Shown: piece after piece, positions 11,149 through 20,584 of the stretch | Layout of the letters: each line of letters starts with the position of its first letter | Numbering within the stretch: position 1 is the stretch's first letter | Assembly: GCA_037953625.1 (NCBI GenBank) | Contig: CM075652.1 | Span: forward strand, 19,938,501 to 20,002,500 | Direction: 5' to 3' | Source of the DNA: Crotalaria pallida | Taxonomy: Eukaryota > Streptophyta > Magnoliopsida > Fabales > Fabaceae | Length of the DNA stretch: 64,000 nt | Position numbers and translations under genes: made by a program | The notes under the pieces: generated by a model | The model's database searches: none | What the model was told of the DNA's origin: nothing | The model's input: the letters and a program-made list of their open reading frames with translations, nothing else

Positions 11149-12701
11149 ATTTCGTTTGATGCACAAAATACTCGAGTCTCTTAAAGGATGAGGAGCCAAA
11201 TGCTAAAGGAAAGGAGCATTCCTTAGGGAAATCAGCGTTGAGTTCCATGGATTGTTCTTGATTTTTCTCCTCAACTAATTCAACTGATTTTTCCTTGCTT
11301 TCGGAATGCTCCTTTCCTTTAGCATTTGGCTCCTTATCCTCATCAATGAACAAATCTCCAAGAATACCTGAAATGTCATTAACAGATACCTTTCCCAACT
11401 TTCTGGGATCGGATTCGTCAAATGATACATGAATAGATTCTTCAATAGTATTACAAGATTTATTGTAAATCCTATATGCTTTGCTCGAAATAGAATATCC
11501 AAGGAATATGCCCTCATCAGCTCTAGCCTCAAAACTTCCTAGATTTTCTCTACCATTATTATGCACATAACATTTACATCCAAAAACACGAAAAATGGGA
11601 AATATTCGGTTTTCTCCCCTTGTACAGCTCATAGGGGGTTTTCTTTAAAATAGGACTAATTAAAACATGATTCATAGCATAAGAAGCTGTACTCACTGCA
11701 TCGGCCCAAAAGTATGCAGGCAAATTCATGTCATTAAGCATTGTTCTCGAAAGCTCTTTTAATGAACGATTTTTCCTCTCCACAACTCCGTTTTGCTCAG
11801 GAGTTCTTGGAGCTGAAAAATAATGCTTAATTCCATGTTTTTCGCAAAATTTTTCAAAAAGATGATTTTCAAATTCTCCACCATGATCAGTTTTAATGGA
11901 TGCAAACCACAGATGCAATTGGTTTTGAATAATCTTGGCTAGCTTTTTAAATTCATGAAATGCATCATTTTTATGAGTAATAAAAAGTGTCCATGTATAC
12001 CTAGAATAGTCATCCACCACAACTAAACAATAGTAGTTGCCACCAAAGCTTTTTGTTTGACACGGTCCAAAAAGATCCATATGTAAAAGTTCCAAGGGCC
12101 TTTGAGATTAAACAAGGTTTTTAGAAGGAAGAGATGCCCTCGTGAGTTTGGATTTTGAACAAGGATCACATTTTTCAGAAATAGAAAAATTTTGCTTTGG
12201 CAGACCAACTACTAAGTTTTTAGAAGAAATTTTATTTAAATGAGCCATGTGGATGTGACCTATTCTACGATGCCATAGCCACGATTCATCCTCTTTACAT
12301 AATAAACATTTCGCATCATTTGAGGGTATTGAATTAAAATCAATAACATAAACATTGTTTATCCTGCGAGCAATTAGCTTAATAAGATTATCAATTTTAC
12401 CCTCGATAATACATCTATCGGAATCAAAAATAACCCTATTGCCCTTATCACACAATTGACTAATACTTAGCAGATTGTGTTTTAGGCCCTCAGCATGTAA
12501 GACATTTTCAATACAAGGGTTAGGAGGTGTACCAATTTTACCGACTCCGAGAATCTTTCCTTGATTGTTATCTCCGAAAGTCACATGTCCTTGGTCCTTT
12601 GGCACGAGATGCGAAAATTTAGATTTATCTCCAGTCATATGTTTTGAGCATCCGCTATCCAAGTACCACCACGACTTCCTTTCTTCCGGAGAAACATACA
12701 A
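11147..12701 (-). pseudogene. pol: Copia pol remnant: protease, GAG-pre-integrase, integrase
   Basis: Protease is marked by WYLDSGCSKHMTG near 12660, with the D-S-G active site intact. The GAG-pre-integrase region has LWHRRIGHIHMAHL and a Cys pair (CDPCSKSK). The integrase core starts near 12095 with MDLFGP, then VVDDYSRY, IKTDHGGEFEN and EQNGVVERKNRS, so the D,D,E residues are visible. An in-frame TAA lies just upstream of 12095 and a one-base frameshift near 11600-11632 moves the rest to another frame. The last ~20 codons come from the fold-back and joint, not from a normal copia sequence. RT never follows. Non-functional. Confidence 0.88.
11185..11340. repeat. 38-bp inverted repeat (fold-back) at broken copia end
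   Basis: Bases 11185-11222 and 11303-11340 are reverse complements with one mismatch over 38 bp, separated by 80 bp. The right arm lies within the genuine copia coding frame (its translation includes PNAKGKEHS). The left arm is an inverted copy of it, after which copia similarity stops. Confidence 0.85.
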
Positions 12702-12710
12702 GCAAAGAGT

Positions 12711-14399
12711 TCAAGGTTTCTTTTTAGGTACACATGTCTTTTTGGGTCCTTGAGCATTAGTATAGCCATAGTTTAAATCATGCCACCTTCTAGTTTCATT
12801 GTTCGGTTTAACGAACTTCACTTTTCGGTGTATGCATTCATGTGCACCATGACCCTTCTTACCACAAATATGACAAATAATTAACGGTTTCTTATGATTA
12901 CTAGCAGGGACAAAAGTGGTACTTAATTTCTTTTGATGCCTACCGGGTTGATATCCTAAACCCACTCTATTGAAGAAAATTTTTTGTCTCCCTAGCATTA
13001 AATTTAGAGTATTTCTACCTTTTGTAAATTTAGCAAGGGTTTCTTTTAGATCCTCAACTTCTTTAACCAAATCCTTGCAGAATTTACAAGAAGAAGAACT
13101 AGCTTTAAATTTAATGTCATTACTCAAGGTGTTTGAAGAATTTTTTAAAGTCAAATTCAGCTCCTTATTTTGATTTTTCAAAAATTCATTTTCTTTAATA
13201 TGGTTTTTATTCTTTTCTAAAAGAGAAGCTGAATTTTTCTTTTCTAGAGAAACCAATAAGGATAACCTCATCGATTCCTCATGCAATTCTTCAAATGCCT
13301 CTTGTAATTCATCATAAGAAAAATTCAGATCAGAAGTTACCTCTTCTCCGTGAGCCATTAAGCATATGTTGGCGGTCTCCTCTTATTCGTCTGAATCTTC
13401 ATCTGAACTTCCTTCATTGTCCAGCCATGCCAAGTATGCTTGCTTCCCCTTCTTTGAATTACAGGTGCCTTTTTCTGAATTTTCTTTCTTTTTCAGTTGG
13501 TAGCAATCTGCTCTGATGTGACCAGGCTTGCCACACTCATGACATGTAATGGTTGAGCCTCCACTCTTGTTGTTGTCTCTTCTGTTGAAATTTTTCTTCT
13601 TCAGAAATTTCCCGAACTTTTTGACCAAAAGACCCATGTGTTCATCATTTAGCAATTCTTTGTCCGAGTCACTTTCTGGTGCAGGTGCTTCAGCTTTGAA
13701 CGCCAAACTTTTAACCTTCTTGTTTTCTTCTTCATGCTGAGCCAACCTTTTTAATTCACTTTCGTGTTCTTGTAATTTCCCAAAGAGAGTTGCCAGCGTC
13801 ATAGTTGAAAGATTTCTTGATTCAGCAATCGCTGTCACTTTGGGTTGCCATTCTCTTCCCAAGCACCTTAGGACTTTGTTGATGAGATCCTCATTGGTAA
13901 ATTTCTTCCCCAATGTCGTCAGCTGATTTACAATCATTGTGAAGCATTTTTGGATTTCTTGAATAGATTCTCCATCTTTCATTCTGAATAACTCATATTC
14001 ACCAGTCAGCGTGTTGATTCTCGATCTCTTTACTTCAGTTGTACCTTCATGCGTGACTTCCAGCGTATCCCACATTTGTTGTGCTGTCTCGCATGTTGAT
14101 ATCCTGAAAAACTCATCATAGCTCAAAGCAGATGTTATAATATTTTTTGCTTTCAAGACGTACTAGACTCTACGTTCCTCCTCCTTCGTCCATTCAGCCA
14201 TAGGCTTATCGACTGTGTTACCATTAACCACATAGGTAGGAACATAGGGACCATTTACGACAGCATCCCAAACTTTTAATCCAACTCCTTGAATAAAAAT
14301 TTTCATACGAGCTTTCCAATACGCGTACCCTACCCCATCAAACATTGGAGGACGGTTAATAGAACTCCCTTCATCACCAAACAGAGAGTTTGAAGCCAT
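12711..14399 (-). pseudogene. gag: Copia Gag (UBN2-type) with zinc knuckles, interrupted
   Basis: Gag packages the element RNA. The first good ATG is at 14399 and opens MASNSLFGDEG, 37 bp after the PBS. The N-terminal domain has YAYWKARMKIFI, and the capsid-like part has KNIITSALSYDEF and TCETAQQMWDTLEVTHEG, typical of plant copia Gag. A CCHC knuckle (CHECGKPGHIRADC) lies near 13540, then an acidic/coiled segment, then a second CCHC (CHICGKKGHGAHEC) near 12860. In-frame stops lie at 14163-14165 (TAG) and 13383-13385 (TAA), and a TGA at 12711-12713 separates it from protease. All three segments share one frame. Confidence 0.88.
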
Positions 14400-14435
14400 A
14401 CTCTTGAGACGGTTAAGTCTTAACACAAGAGACTA

Positions 14436-14447
14436 GCTCTGATGCCA
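14436..14447 (-). other. Primer binding site of minus-strand copia element
   Basis: On the minus strand this reads TGGCATCAGAGC, one base different from the initiator-Met tRNA PBS (TGGTATCAGAGC) used by most plant copia elements. It lies two bases after the LTR end at 14450, which fixes element orientation and LTR boundary. Confidence 0.85.
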
Positions 14448-15373
14448 ATTGTTGGTTTTGGCCTCAAAATCTCGAGAGGGGGGGTGAATCGAGTTTTATT
14501 AATGTATTGTAAAAATCGTTACAAATTAAAAAATGATTTGAGATGGAGAGATTAAGCGTTTGAAACGGATCGCGAAAACGATTGATAATAATAAACGAGT
14601 AGCGCGGAAACGTAAAAAATTGAAATATGCGGAAATTAAAAGAGATAGGGATAGAAAAGCTTGCACCGGTGAATTTTATACTGGTTCAGCCTTCCCGTCG
14701 AAAGGCCTAGTCCAGTCCCCAAGCGACTCGCCTGAGAGTTCTTATACCAAGCAATAGAGCCGCACCCTATTACAACCAAGAGCACCCCGCACACTACTAG
14801 GAACCTCCGTTCGCTAGGGGCCTCAATCACACAGCAGGGTTCCTCGCCCTACGACATATCAAATGTCCACTAAGGGATTCTCTCCCTAATCACTAAGGTT
14901 TAGAACGAATACAATGAGAGTGATTACAATAGTTTGATGTGTTCTTCAACAACACAGATGCAACAATCAAGTACTATGATAATGAAGTAGTTGTTTCTCT
15001 AGAAGTCACTCAGCCAATAAGGATTTTTTGTTCTTCAAAAATATGAACGTGAAAAGCAGAAGACTTGTGAAGAAGAAGAAGAGAGAAACGCGAAGCTTAG
15101 AAAAAATGAATGAATGATCTGATCGAATGAAAATGAAATTGCCTCAATGTTGGAGTGATTTTGATTTTAAAAAGAAAACCTTTTAGAATCAAAAAGGATT
15201 TTGAATAAGTAAAACAAAATCAAAATAAAATAAAATAAGATTTGAAATAAGTTTTAAAATCAAAACTAAATCAAAATGATTTACAAAATAAAATAAAGAT
15301 TTGATTCTTAAAACCAAAAAGGAAATATTTCAAATTTAAAATAATTTTCGAATTTTATAAAATAAATCAGAAT

Positions 15374-15383
15374 CTTTTATATA
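15374..15383 (-). promoter_or_regulatory. Putative TATA box of copia 5' LTR
   Basis: On the minus strand this reads TATATAAAAG, identical to the box at 754-763 in the other copy. The nearest palindrome pair ends about 60 bp upstream in element sense. Confidence 0.55.
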
Positions 15384-15441
15384 AAAACAAATCAGGAAAT
15401 AATCAAAATGATTCTGACACGTTTTTCAATAAAACATGAAG

Positions 15442-15790
15442 TAATCGATTACTTTATGAAGGTAATCGATTATTCCTTCAAAAATAGTAATTCTTAAATT
15501 CATTTGAAAACCATGTAATCGATTATACCAAGAATAGTTAATCGATTACTGAGCCTCTGATATGCATATGATGCAACATCATGTAATCGATTACTGCAGA
15601 GCTTGTAATCGATTACTAAGCCTCTGAAAAATATATGATGCAACAATTATAATCGATTACTTGACCCATGTAATCGATTACTTTCATAGAAAAGTAACTG
15701 ATTAACAAAATTCAATTAATCGATTACAACCTCGCTGATTTTTCTATGATGCAACAAAGTTAATCGATTACTTTATGAGATAATCGATTA
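15442..15790. repeat. TAATCGATTA palindrome array in copia 5' LTR
   Basis: At least ten copies of TAATCGATTA or one-mismatch variants lie here, mostly paired, including 15442/15463 and 15761/15781 (21 and 20 bp apart). It corresponds to the array at 256-695 on the other copy. Some copies are decayed (for example TAACTGATTA near 15707). Confidence 0.85.
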
Positions 15791-16146
15791 CTCTTTCTTG
15801 CAAACATACAAATATACAGAGTTTTGTAACATCAAGTATTTTTACTAAGATTCAATGCAGAAAAAATTTTTCATGCAAAAACACGTTTTTCTTCTTCTCT
15901 CCTAAAATGAAAAACTTATTGGCTTTTGTAACTCTTAAGGAAATAAAAACTCCATTACCTTACAATTGATCTAAGAAGAAGGTTTCTAATAATCTTTGCT
16001 TTGCTTGAGCCTTCAATCTTGAATGACACTTGCACTTGTGAGCTTGAACTTGAGTTGGCTTGTTATCATCAAAACACTTTCTTGAATTAAACTTGAAGTC
16101 CATAGAGAGTTTGAAGCATGTCTTCCAACTAGCTTGACTTCCAACA

Positions 16147-16620
16147 CATTACACCACTGAATTCACCTTCGCTAGATCCACCACAATTTCTTCTTTAAAG
16201 ATCACATGCCCTGCGAACTTAACTTTGCTCAACCAAAACTCCTCCTTGGTGAGTTTAGCACACAACTACTCCTCCTGCAGGATTCTCAACACAATCCTGA
16301 GATGTTCCTCATGCTCCTCCGGATTCTTAGAATAAACCACAAACGAATCCAAATATAATCTAAAGGTCCCGTTCTTATAATCCATAAAAGAACAGGTGCA
16401 TTAGTCAATCCGAACGGCATTATTTCCTACTCATAATGTCCGTATCGAGATCAAAATGCAGTCTTAGGTGTATCCCTGTCCCGAATCCTGATTTGGGGTG
16501 AATCCGACCTCTAATCAATCTTAGAAAACACTTAGACTCCTTTAACCTGATCCAACCATAACCTTTTTAGCAACTTCTCTACGTGTTTCTTCCATTTGAC
16601 CATTCCCGATGGTACCATAT
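16147..16620 (-). pseudogene. Decayed Ty3/Gypsy reverse transcriptase remnant
   Basis: Minus-strand translation across frames recovers pieces of a Gypsy RT: RDTPKTAF, RYGHYE, MPFGLTNAP, then NPEEHEEHLRIVL and SKVKFAGHVIFKEEIVVDL. The order is that of RT palm and thumb, and the style is that of chromoviruses. Several stops and frameshifts are present. The copia LTR begins immediately at 16146, so the copia element inserted into this RT. It may be part of the A' element, whose 5' LTR and PBS lie at 27571-34279 beyond the Athila insertion. Confidence 0.7.
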
Positions 16621-17432
16621 TATAAGGGTAGTAGAGATAGAATCAGTTTCAAGAATTAACTTGATTCCAAACTCTATATCTTTTACTCAAGGATAAACCC
16701 GACATCATTTCTTGTAACCAAGATTTCTTTAAACCCCTTTTTCCTTCACTGCTGCCCAGAAGCAAACACATGGATCCATTGGATTCCAGATTCGAAGCTT
16801 GGGAATCCCAATACAGGGTTGTTCTATCATCATTAATCATGATTACTTGATCTCTCGGCTTCCAAACTGTGTCTAAGATCAAATGTAATCATGACATAGG
16901 TAGATAGACAAAGTCTAATACCTTAATAGAACAATTCAGGCATAGATTGGAAACAACTACAAGAAGATTTGTAGGAGTCTCTACTTTGAGATAGCAGATT
17001 AGATAAGACATAGAGCGACTTTGATCAATACCCGTATCCATAAGGAACAAAAGAAAGGATAGATTTAGAGTTTAACAAACTCAACAAGGTTGATCTTTAA
17101 GAAGATGACTGCCCTGCACTCGGTCTGAGAAGTTGATTAACTTTTAACACTAGTGAGGGTAAACATTCTTCCCCAGAGTTAAGGACTTAACTACAACTCC
17201 TTAAGATTTCCTTATCCCTGGTTCTATGAGAACGTAATAAACCAACACTATGGTTTTGGGTTTACAACATGTCTAAAGAGAAGCATACAACTATCATACT
17301 TCTACTTAGACTACATAGAACACTTCTTAATAGCAGACTAAGCTACTTATCTAGAGCCATTACACATAACCTTAGATATAGTTTGGAAGTATATGAAAGC
17401 ATACTTCCCAGGAACATTGCAGATATCGATGA
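16621..17432 (-). other. Degenerate retroelement sequence, no gene seen
   Basis: About 800 bp between the RT remnant and the Athila target site. A 77-codon minus-strand ORF at 16649-16882 shows no recognisable domain. By position this should be the gag-protease side of the decayed Gypsy element, but I could not identify motifs. Confidence 0.35.
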
Positions 17433-17437
17433 GCAGC
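17433..17437 (+). other. Target-site duplication GCAGC, left copy
   Basis: GCAGC directly precedes the Athila LTR start at 17438 and recurs at 27525-27529 directly after the other LTR end. A 5-bp duplication is normal for Gypsy integrase. Confidence 0.9.
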
Positions 17438-18549
17438 TGATGAGCATTTTATTTCCCATTTTTCCTTGCATTATTTTACTCCTATTATTGATACTTGTTG
17501 CCTATTTGACATTGTTTAGCTTGATTTAGTGATTTAGAGTTTATTGGACTAATATTCTGAATATTGTTTAATTTGGGATTATTTAGCCTAATTAATTCTA
17601 TTTCTATTTTCAGGTCATATTTGGCACAAGGGTTTTTTGGACATTTTGGGAATGAAGATTTAATGTTGGAAGAGAAGATATATGATGAAGTGAAGATTGT
17701 AATCTATCTTTAGGATTAGTTGAGATTTAGTTATATCTTTTAAGATTTAGATTTTATCTATAAGATATTTTTAGATTTAATTTAGAGATAAGCTTTCCTT
17801 AGGATTTGGGCCCATGATTTAGGCCCGTTTTGTGATTTAAAAAGCCAAATTCGTGTAAACCCTGGAGAGACCTTCCATTCACGTTTTTTTTACATTCTCT
17901 CTCTTAGAGAAGGCTTAGTTTTGCTCTCGAAGCTTGTGGTGGCTGCTAGGGTTTCTCTCTCTTCCCTTTTCTACACGTTTTTGGTATTTTTCTTCATGGA
18001 AGGCTAAACTCTTAGGTTAAATCCCTTTGGTAATGTATCACATACTCTTGAGGTTTTATTCTTAATGCTATTTCATTTTTATTCACTGTTTTCATGCTTA
18101 TTGATATGTTATAGTTCGCTTAGTTCCATTATATAGAGATAATCCATGTGTATGAATGCTTAATTTATGCAAACTCGTAAAAACTCCATGCTTTGGCTTT
18201 TAATGCTTAATTAGAGGTTTGGGTTTTGGGGTGAGAATTGAATTTTCTCTTAGTATTTAATTCTCACGAGTTGGACAGTGAAGAGGAAAGAAATTGATCT
18301 TTTGTGACCGATGATAGAGTTGTGAACGCGAGCCAAAGGGGTTTATCCGCTTTTCCTTATCTGTTTCTTCGTTTTGATTTAATTCTGTTTTGATTTCAAT
18401 TATTCAATATTCAATACAAACCCCCCCCCCCTGTTTTCTATGCATACTATGTGTTCGACCTTTAGATATTCCTTGGGAGACGACCTAGGAGTCACTTCCT
18501 AGTACTATACTTTAACTGTTTTTATTTGTATCGGGTACGGCCTCGATCA
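17438..18549 (+). repeat. 5' LTR of Athila-type element
   Basis: 1112 bp, starting TGATGAGC and ending GATCA at 18549. It contains a run of 12 or more C near 18420. Unlike the other LTR families here it has no paired CG-centred palindromes. Confidence 0.9.
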
Positions 18550-18553
18550 AATT

Positions 18554-18571
18554 TGGCGCCGTTGCCGGGGA
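18554..18571 (+). other. Primer binding site, tRNA-Asp type
   Basis: TGGCGCCGTTGCCGGGGA follows the LTR end by four bases. It is the complement of the plant tRNA-Asp 3' end and is the usual Athila-lineage PBS. Confidence 0.88.
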
Positions 18572-19276
18572 GTATCGGTTCTTGCCAAAGGTCATTAGTA
18601 GTTAGTTAGTGTCGTAGTTAGTATAGTTATTATAGTGTGTCGTGTCTGATTTAGGGTTTAGTAGTCAATTCTGATAACCGGTTGAAGTTGCACTGTTTGC
18701 TGTTTTGCTATTTTGTTGCAATTAGTGTATTTGATTGATTCTGTGGTTGCTAGTTCACATAGTTGTGGGTGGAATTTTTCCACGAAAATTTATATCCACA
18801 CTATTTTTATCATATAAAAAGGTTTCGAGGCACCACGATCACTCAGATCATCACTGGTTGTGAGTTCTAGAAAAATTTTCCAAGTTTTAGCAGCACTTTC
18901 TTCAAATCGTCGCAACTTTTGACCCGTAACTCGGAATTTGACGAATTTTATATCAAATCGAAGGGAATTTTCTGAATAATCTGATTTTTCTCATTTCGTC
19001 AGAAAACTCCTTCGTCTGGATCCTGAAAAAGCCGTTTTACTATTTCTTTTTTATTTTACAAGTTTTATTTTCTTAGTTTTTGGTCTCTGATTTAATTGTT
19101 TGACTTGGTTCCCTTTTGAATTTTGTCCTCAAACTTTTTGTGGTATGTTTTCATGATTTTAGGGTGCTGAAAAAAATAAAGAAAAAAAATTTTAAAAATT
19201 AAAAAACTTTTGTTGCCTATTTTGGTCATGTATATTAGTGACAGTTTGCTATGCTACATGGTGTTCTGTTCAGTAC
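18572..19276 (+). other. Athila leader, non-coding
   Basis: About 700 bp between PBS and gag ATG with no convincing ORF. It is U/T-rich on the plus strand, with an A-rich stretch near 19170-19205 just before the coding region. Confidence 0.6.
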
Positions 19277-20584
19277 ATGACTAGGGGCAACCCAAACTAC
19301 TTGCATCCATATAACCCTGAAATTGATAGAACTTATCACAGACTAGTTAGACAAAATAGGAACCAGTCCATAGGTAGTGAGTCTATTGAGTCTTTACATA
19401 GTGAGTCTGCTTCTTTTTCTTCTATTCCTATAAATTCTGATTCTTATTCTGATTATTCTGAAAATATGGCTCAACCTCCACCACGTGAGAGGACATTGAG
19501 GGAGCTGGCTGCACCTGATTTCACTATTGATGATTTGTGCATCCAGTATCCCGATGACCCGTATGAGCTAAGGTCTGGACTAATTCATTTGTTGCCCAAG
19601 TTTAATGGTCTTGCAGGTGAGGATCCTCATAAACATCTCAAGCAGTTCCATATTGTCTGTGCTACTATGAAACCACATGATGTGCAAGAGGATCATGTTT
19701 GTCTTAAGGCATTCCCACACTCCCTAGAGGGGCTAGCCAAGGATTGGTTGTACGATCTGGCCCCTGGTTCTATCACAGTCTGGGATGACCTAAAGAGGGC
19801 ATTTTTGGAGAAATTCTTCCCTGCATGCAGAACAACAGCAATTCGAAAGGATATATCAGGCATCAGGCAACAAAGTGGAGAAAGTCTCTATGAGTATTGG
19901 GAGAGATTCAAGAGATTGTGTGCGAGCTGCCCCCACCATCAGATCTCAGAGCAGCTGCTTATTCAATATTTCTATGAAGGTCTCAACCTCATGGAGAGAA
20001 ACATGCTTGATGCTGCAAGTGGTGGTGCCCTAGGAGACATGACACCTTTAGAAGCCAGAGTCAAGGTTGAGAAGATGGCTTCCAATTGTCAACAATTCCA
20101 TGCAAGGGGCAACAGCGATGCAATCATAGTGAGAGGAGTGAATGATGTTGGCACAAGTTCTGGTAAGGTTGAGAAGCTTGAACAGAAGATAGATTCACTT
20201 ACAACTTTGGTCACTCAATTGGCCATCAACCAGAAGAAGTTGTCCCTGCCTGCTAGATTATGTGGCATATGCACATCCGCTGAGCACCCCACAGATGCAT
20301 GCCCTTCTGTGCAGCAGCCCACGACTGGTGCTGACCAACCTGAGGCATATGCCGCCAACATCTTCAACAGTAGAAACCAGCAGCCACAGAACTTTGATCT
20401 CTCTACCAACAGATACAACCCTGGTTGGAGGAACCATCCCAACCTGAGATGGTCTGATCAGCAGCAACCTTCACAGGTTCAATTTCAGAACAATTCTAGA
20501 CCACCATATGTACCTCCTCCAGTCCAGCAACAGAGACAACAACAGGCTAATTCTGCATCACCAGCTCCTAGTACTGAGCAGTAG
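19277..20584 (+). CDS. gag: Gag of Athila-type element
   Basis: 435 codons from ATG 19277 to TAG 20582-20584. This ATG was chosen because it starts the conserved MTRGNPNYLHPYNPEI-like N-terminus. The frame is open a little further upstream without an ATG. The capsid domain includes LRSGLIHLLPKFNGLAGEDP, AKDWLYDLAPGSI and FLEKFFPACRT, which match plant retrotransposon gag. A CCHC zinc knuckle (CGICTSAEHPTDAC) lies about residue 330, followed by a Gln/Pro-rich tail. Pol continues in the same frame immediately after the stop, so the amber either terminates Gag, with readthrough for Pol, or is a CAG-to-TAG mutation. I cannot tell these apart here. Confidence 0.9.
   Translation: MTRGNPNYLHPYNPEIDRTYHRLVRQNRNQSIGSESIESLHSESASFSSIPINSDSYSDYSENMAQPPPRERTLRELAAPDFTIDDLCIQYPDDPYELRSGLIHLLPKFNGLAGEDPHKHLKQFHIVCATMKPHDVQEDHVCLKAFPHSLEGLAKDWLYDLAPGSITVWDDLKRAFLEKFFPACRTTAIRKDISGIRQQSGESLYEYWERFKRLCASCPHHQISEQLLIQYFYEGLNLMERNMLDAASGGALGDMTPLEARVKVEKMASNCQQFHARGNSDAIIVRGVNDVGTSSGKVEKLEQKIDSLTTLVTQLAINQKKLSLPARLCGICTSAEHPTDACPSVQQPTTGADQPEAYAANIFNSRNQQPQNFDLSTNRYNPGWRNHPNLRWSDQQQPSQVQFQNNSRPPYVPPPVQQQRQQQANSASPAPSTEQ

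Larger units (their letters stand above)
11149..16146 (-). mobile_element. Ty1/copia retrotransposon, minus strand, RT and 3' LTR missing
   Basis: Reading on the minus strand, the order is 5' LTR (16146-14450), PBS, gag with zinc knuckle, protease, GAG-pre-integrase, integrase, then a sudden end in the integrase C-terminal region near 11150. Integrase before RT is the Ty1/copia order, but RT, RNase H, PPT and the 3' LTR are absent. The coding frame has several in-frame stops and one frameshift near 11600. The 5 bp outside the LTR (16147-16151) are CATTA. The partner target duplication is lost with the 3' end. Confidence 0.9.
14450..16146 (-). repeat. 5' LTR of minus-strand copia element
   Basis: The 1697-bp LTR starts TGTTGG and ends CCAACA in element orientation, a perfect 6-bp terminal inverted repeat. 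It is homologous along its length to the inverted copy at 1-1662. It contains paired TAATCGATTA palindromes (for example 15442/15463) and a TATATAAAAG box. Because the two copies are in opposite orientation they cannot be the LTR pair of a single undisturbed element. Confidence 0.9.
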
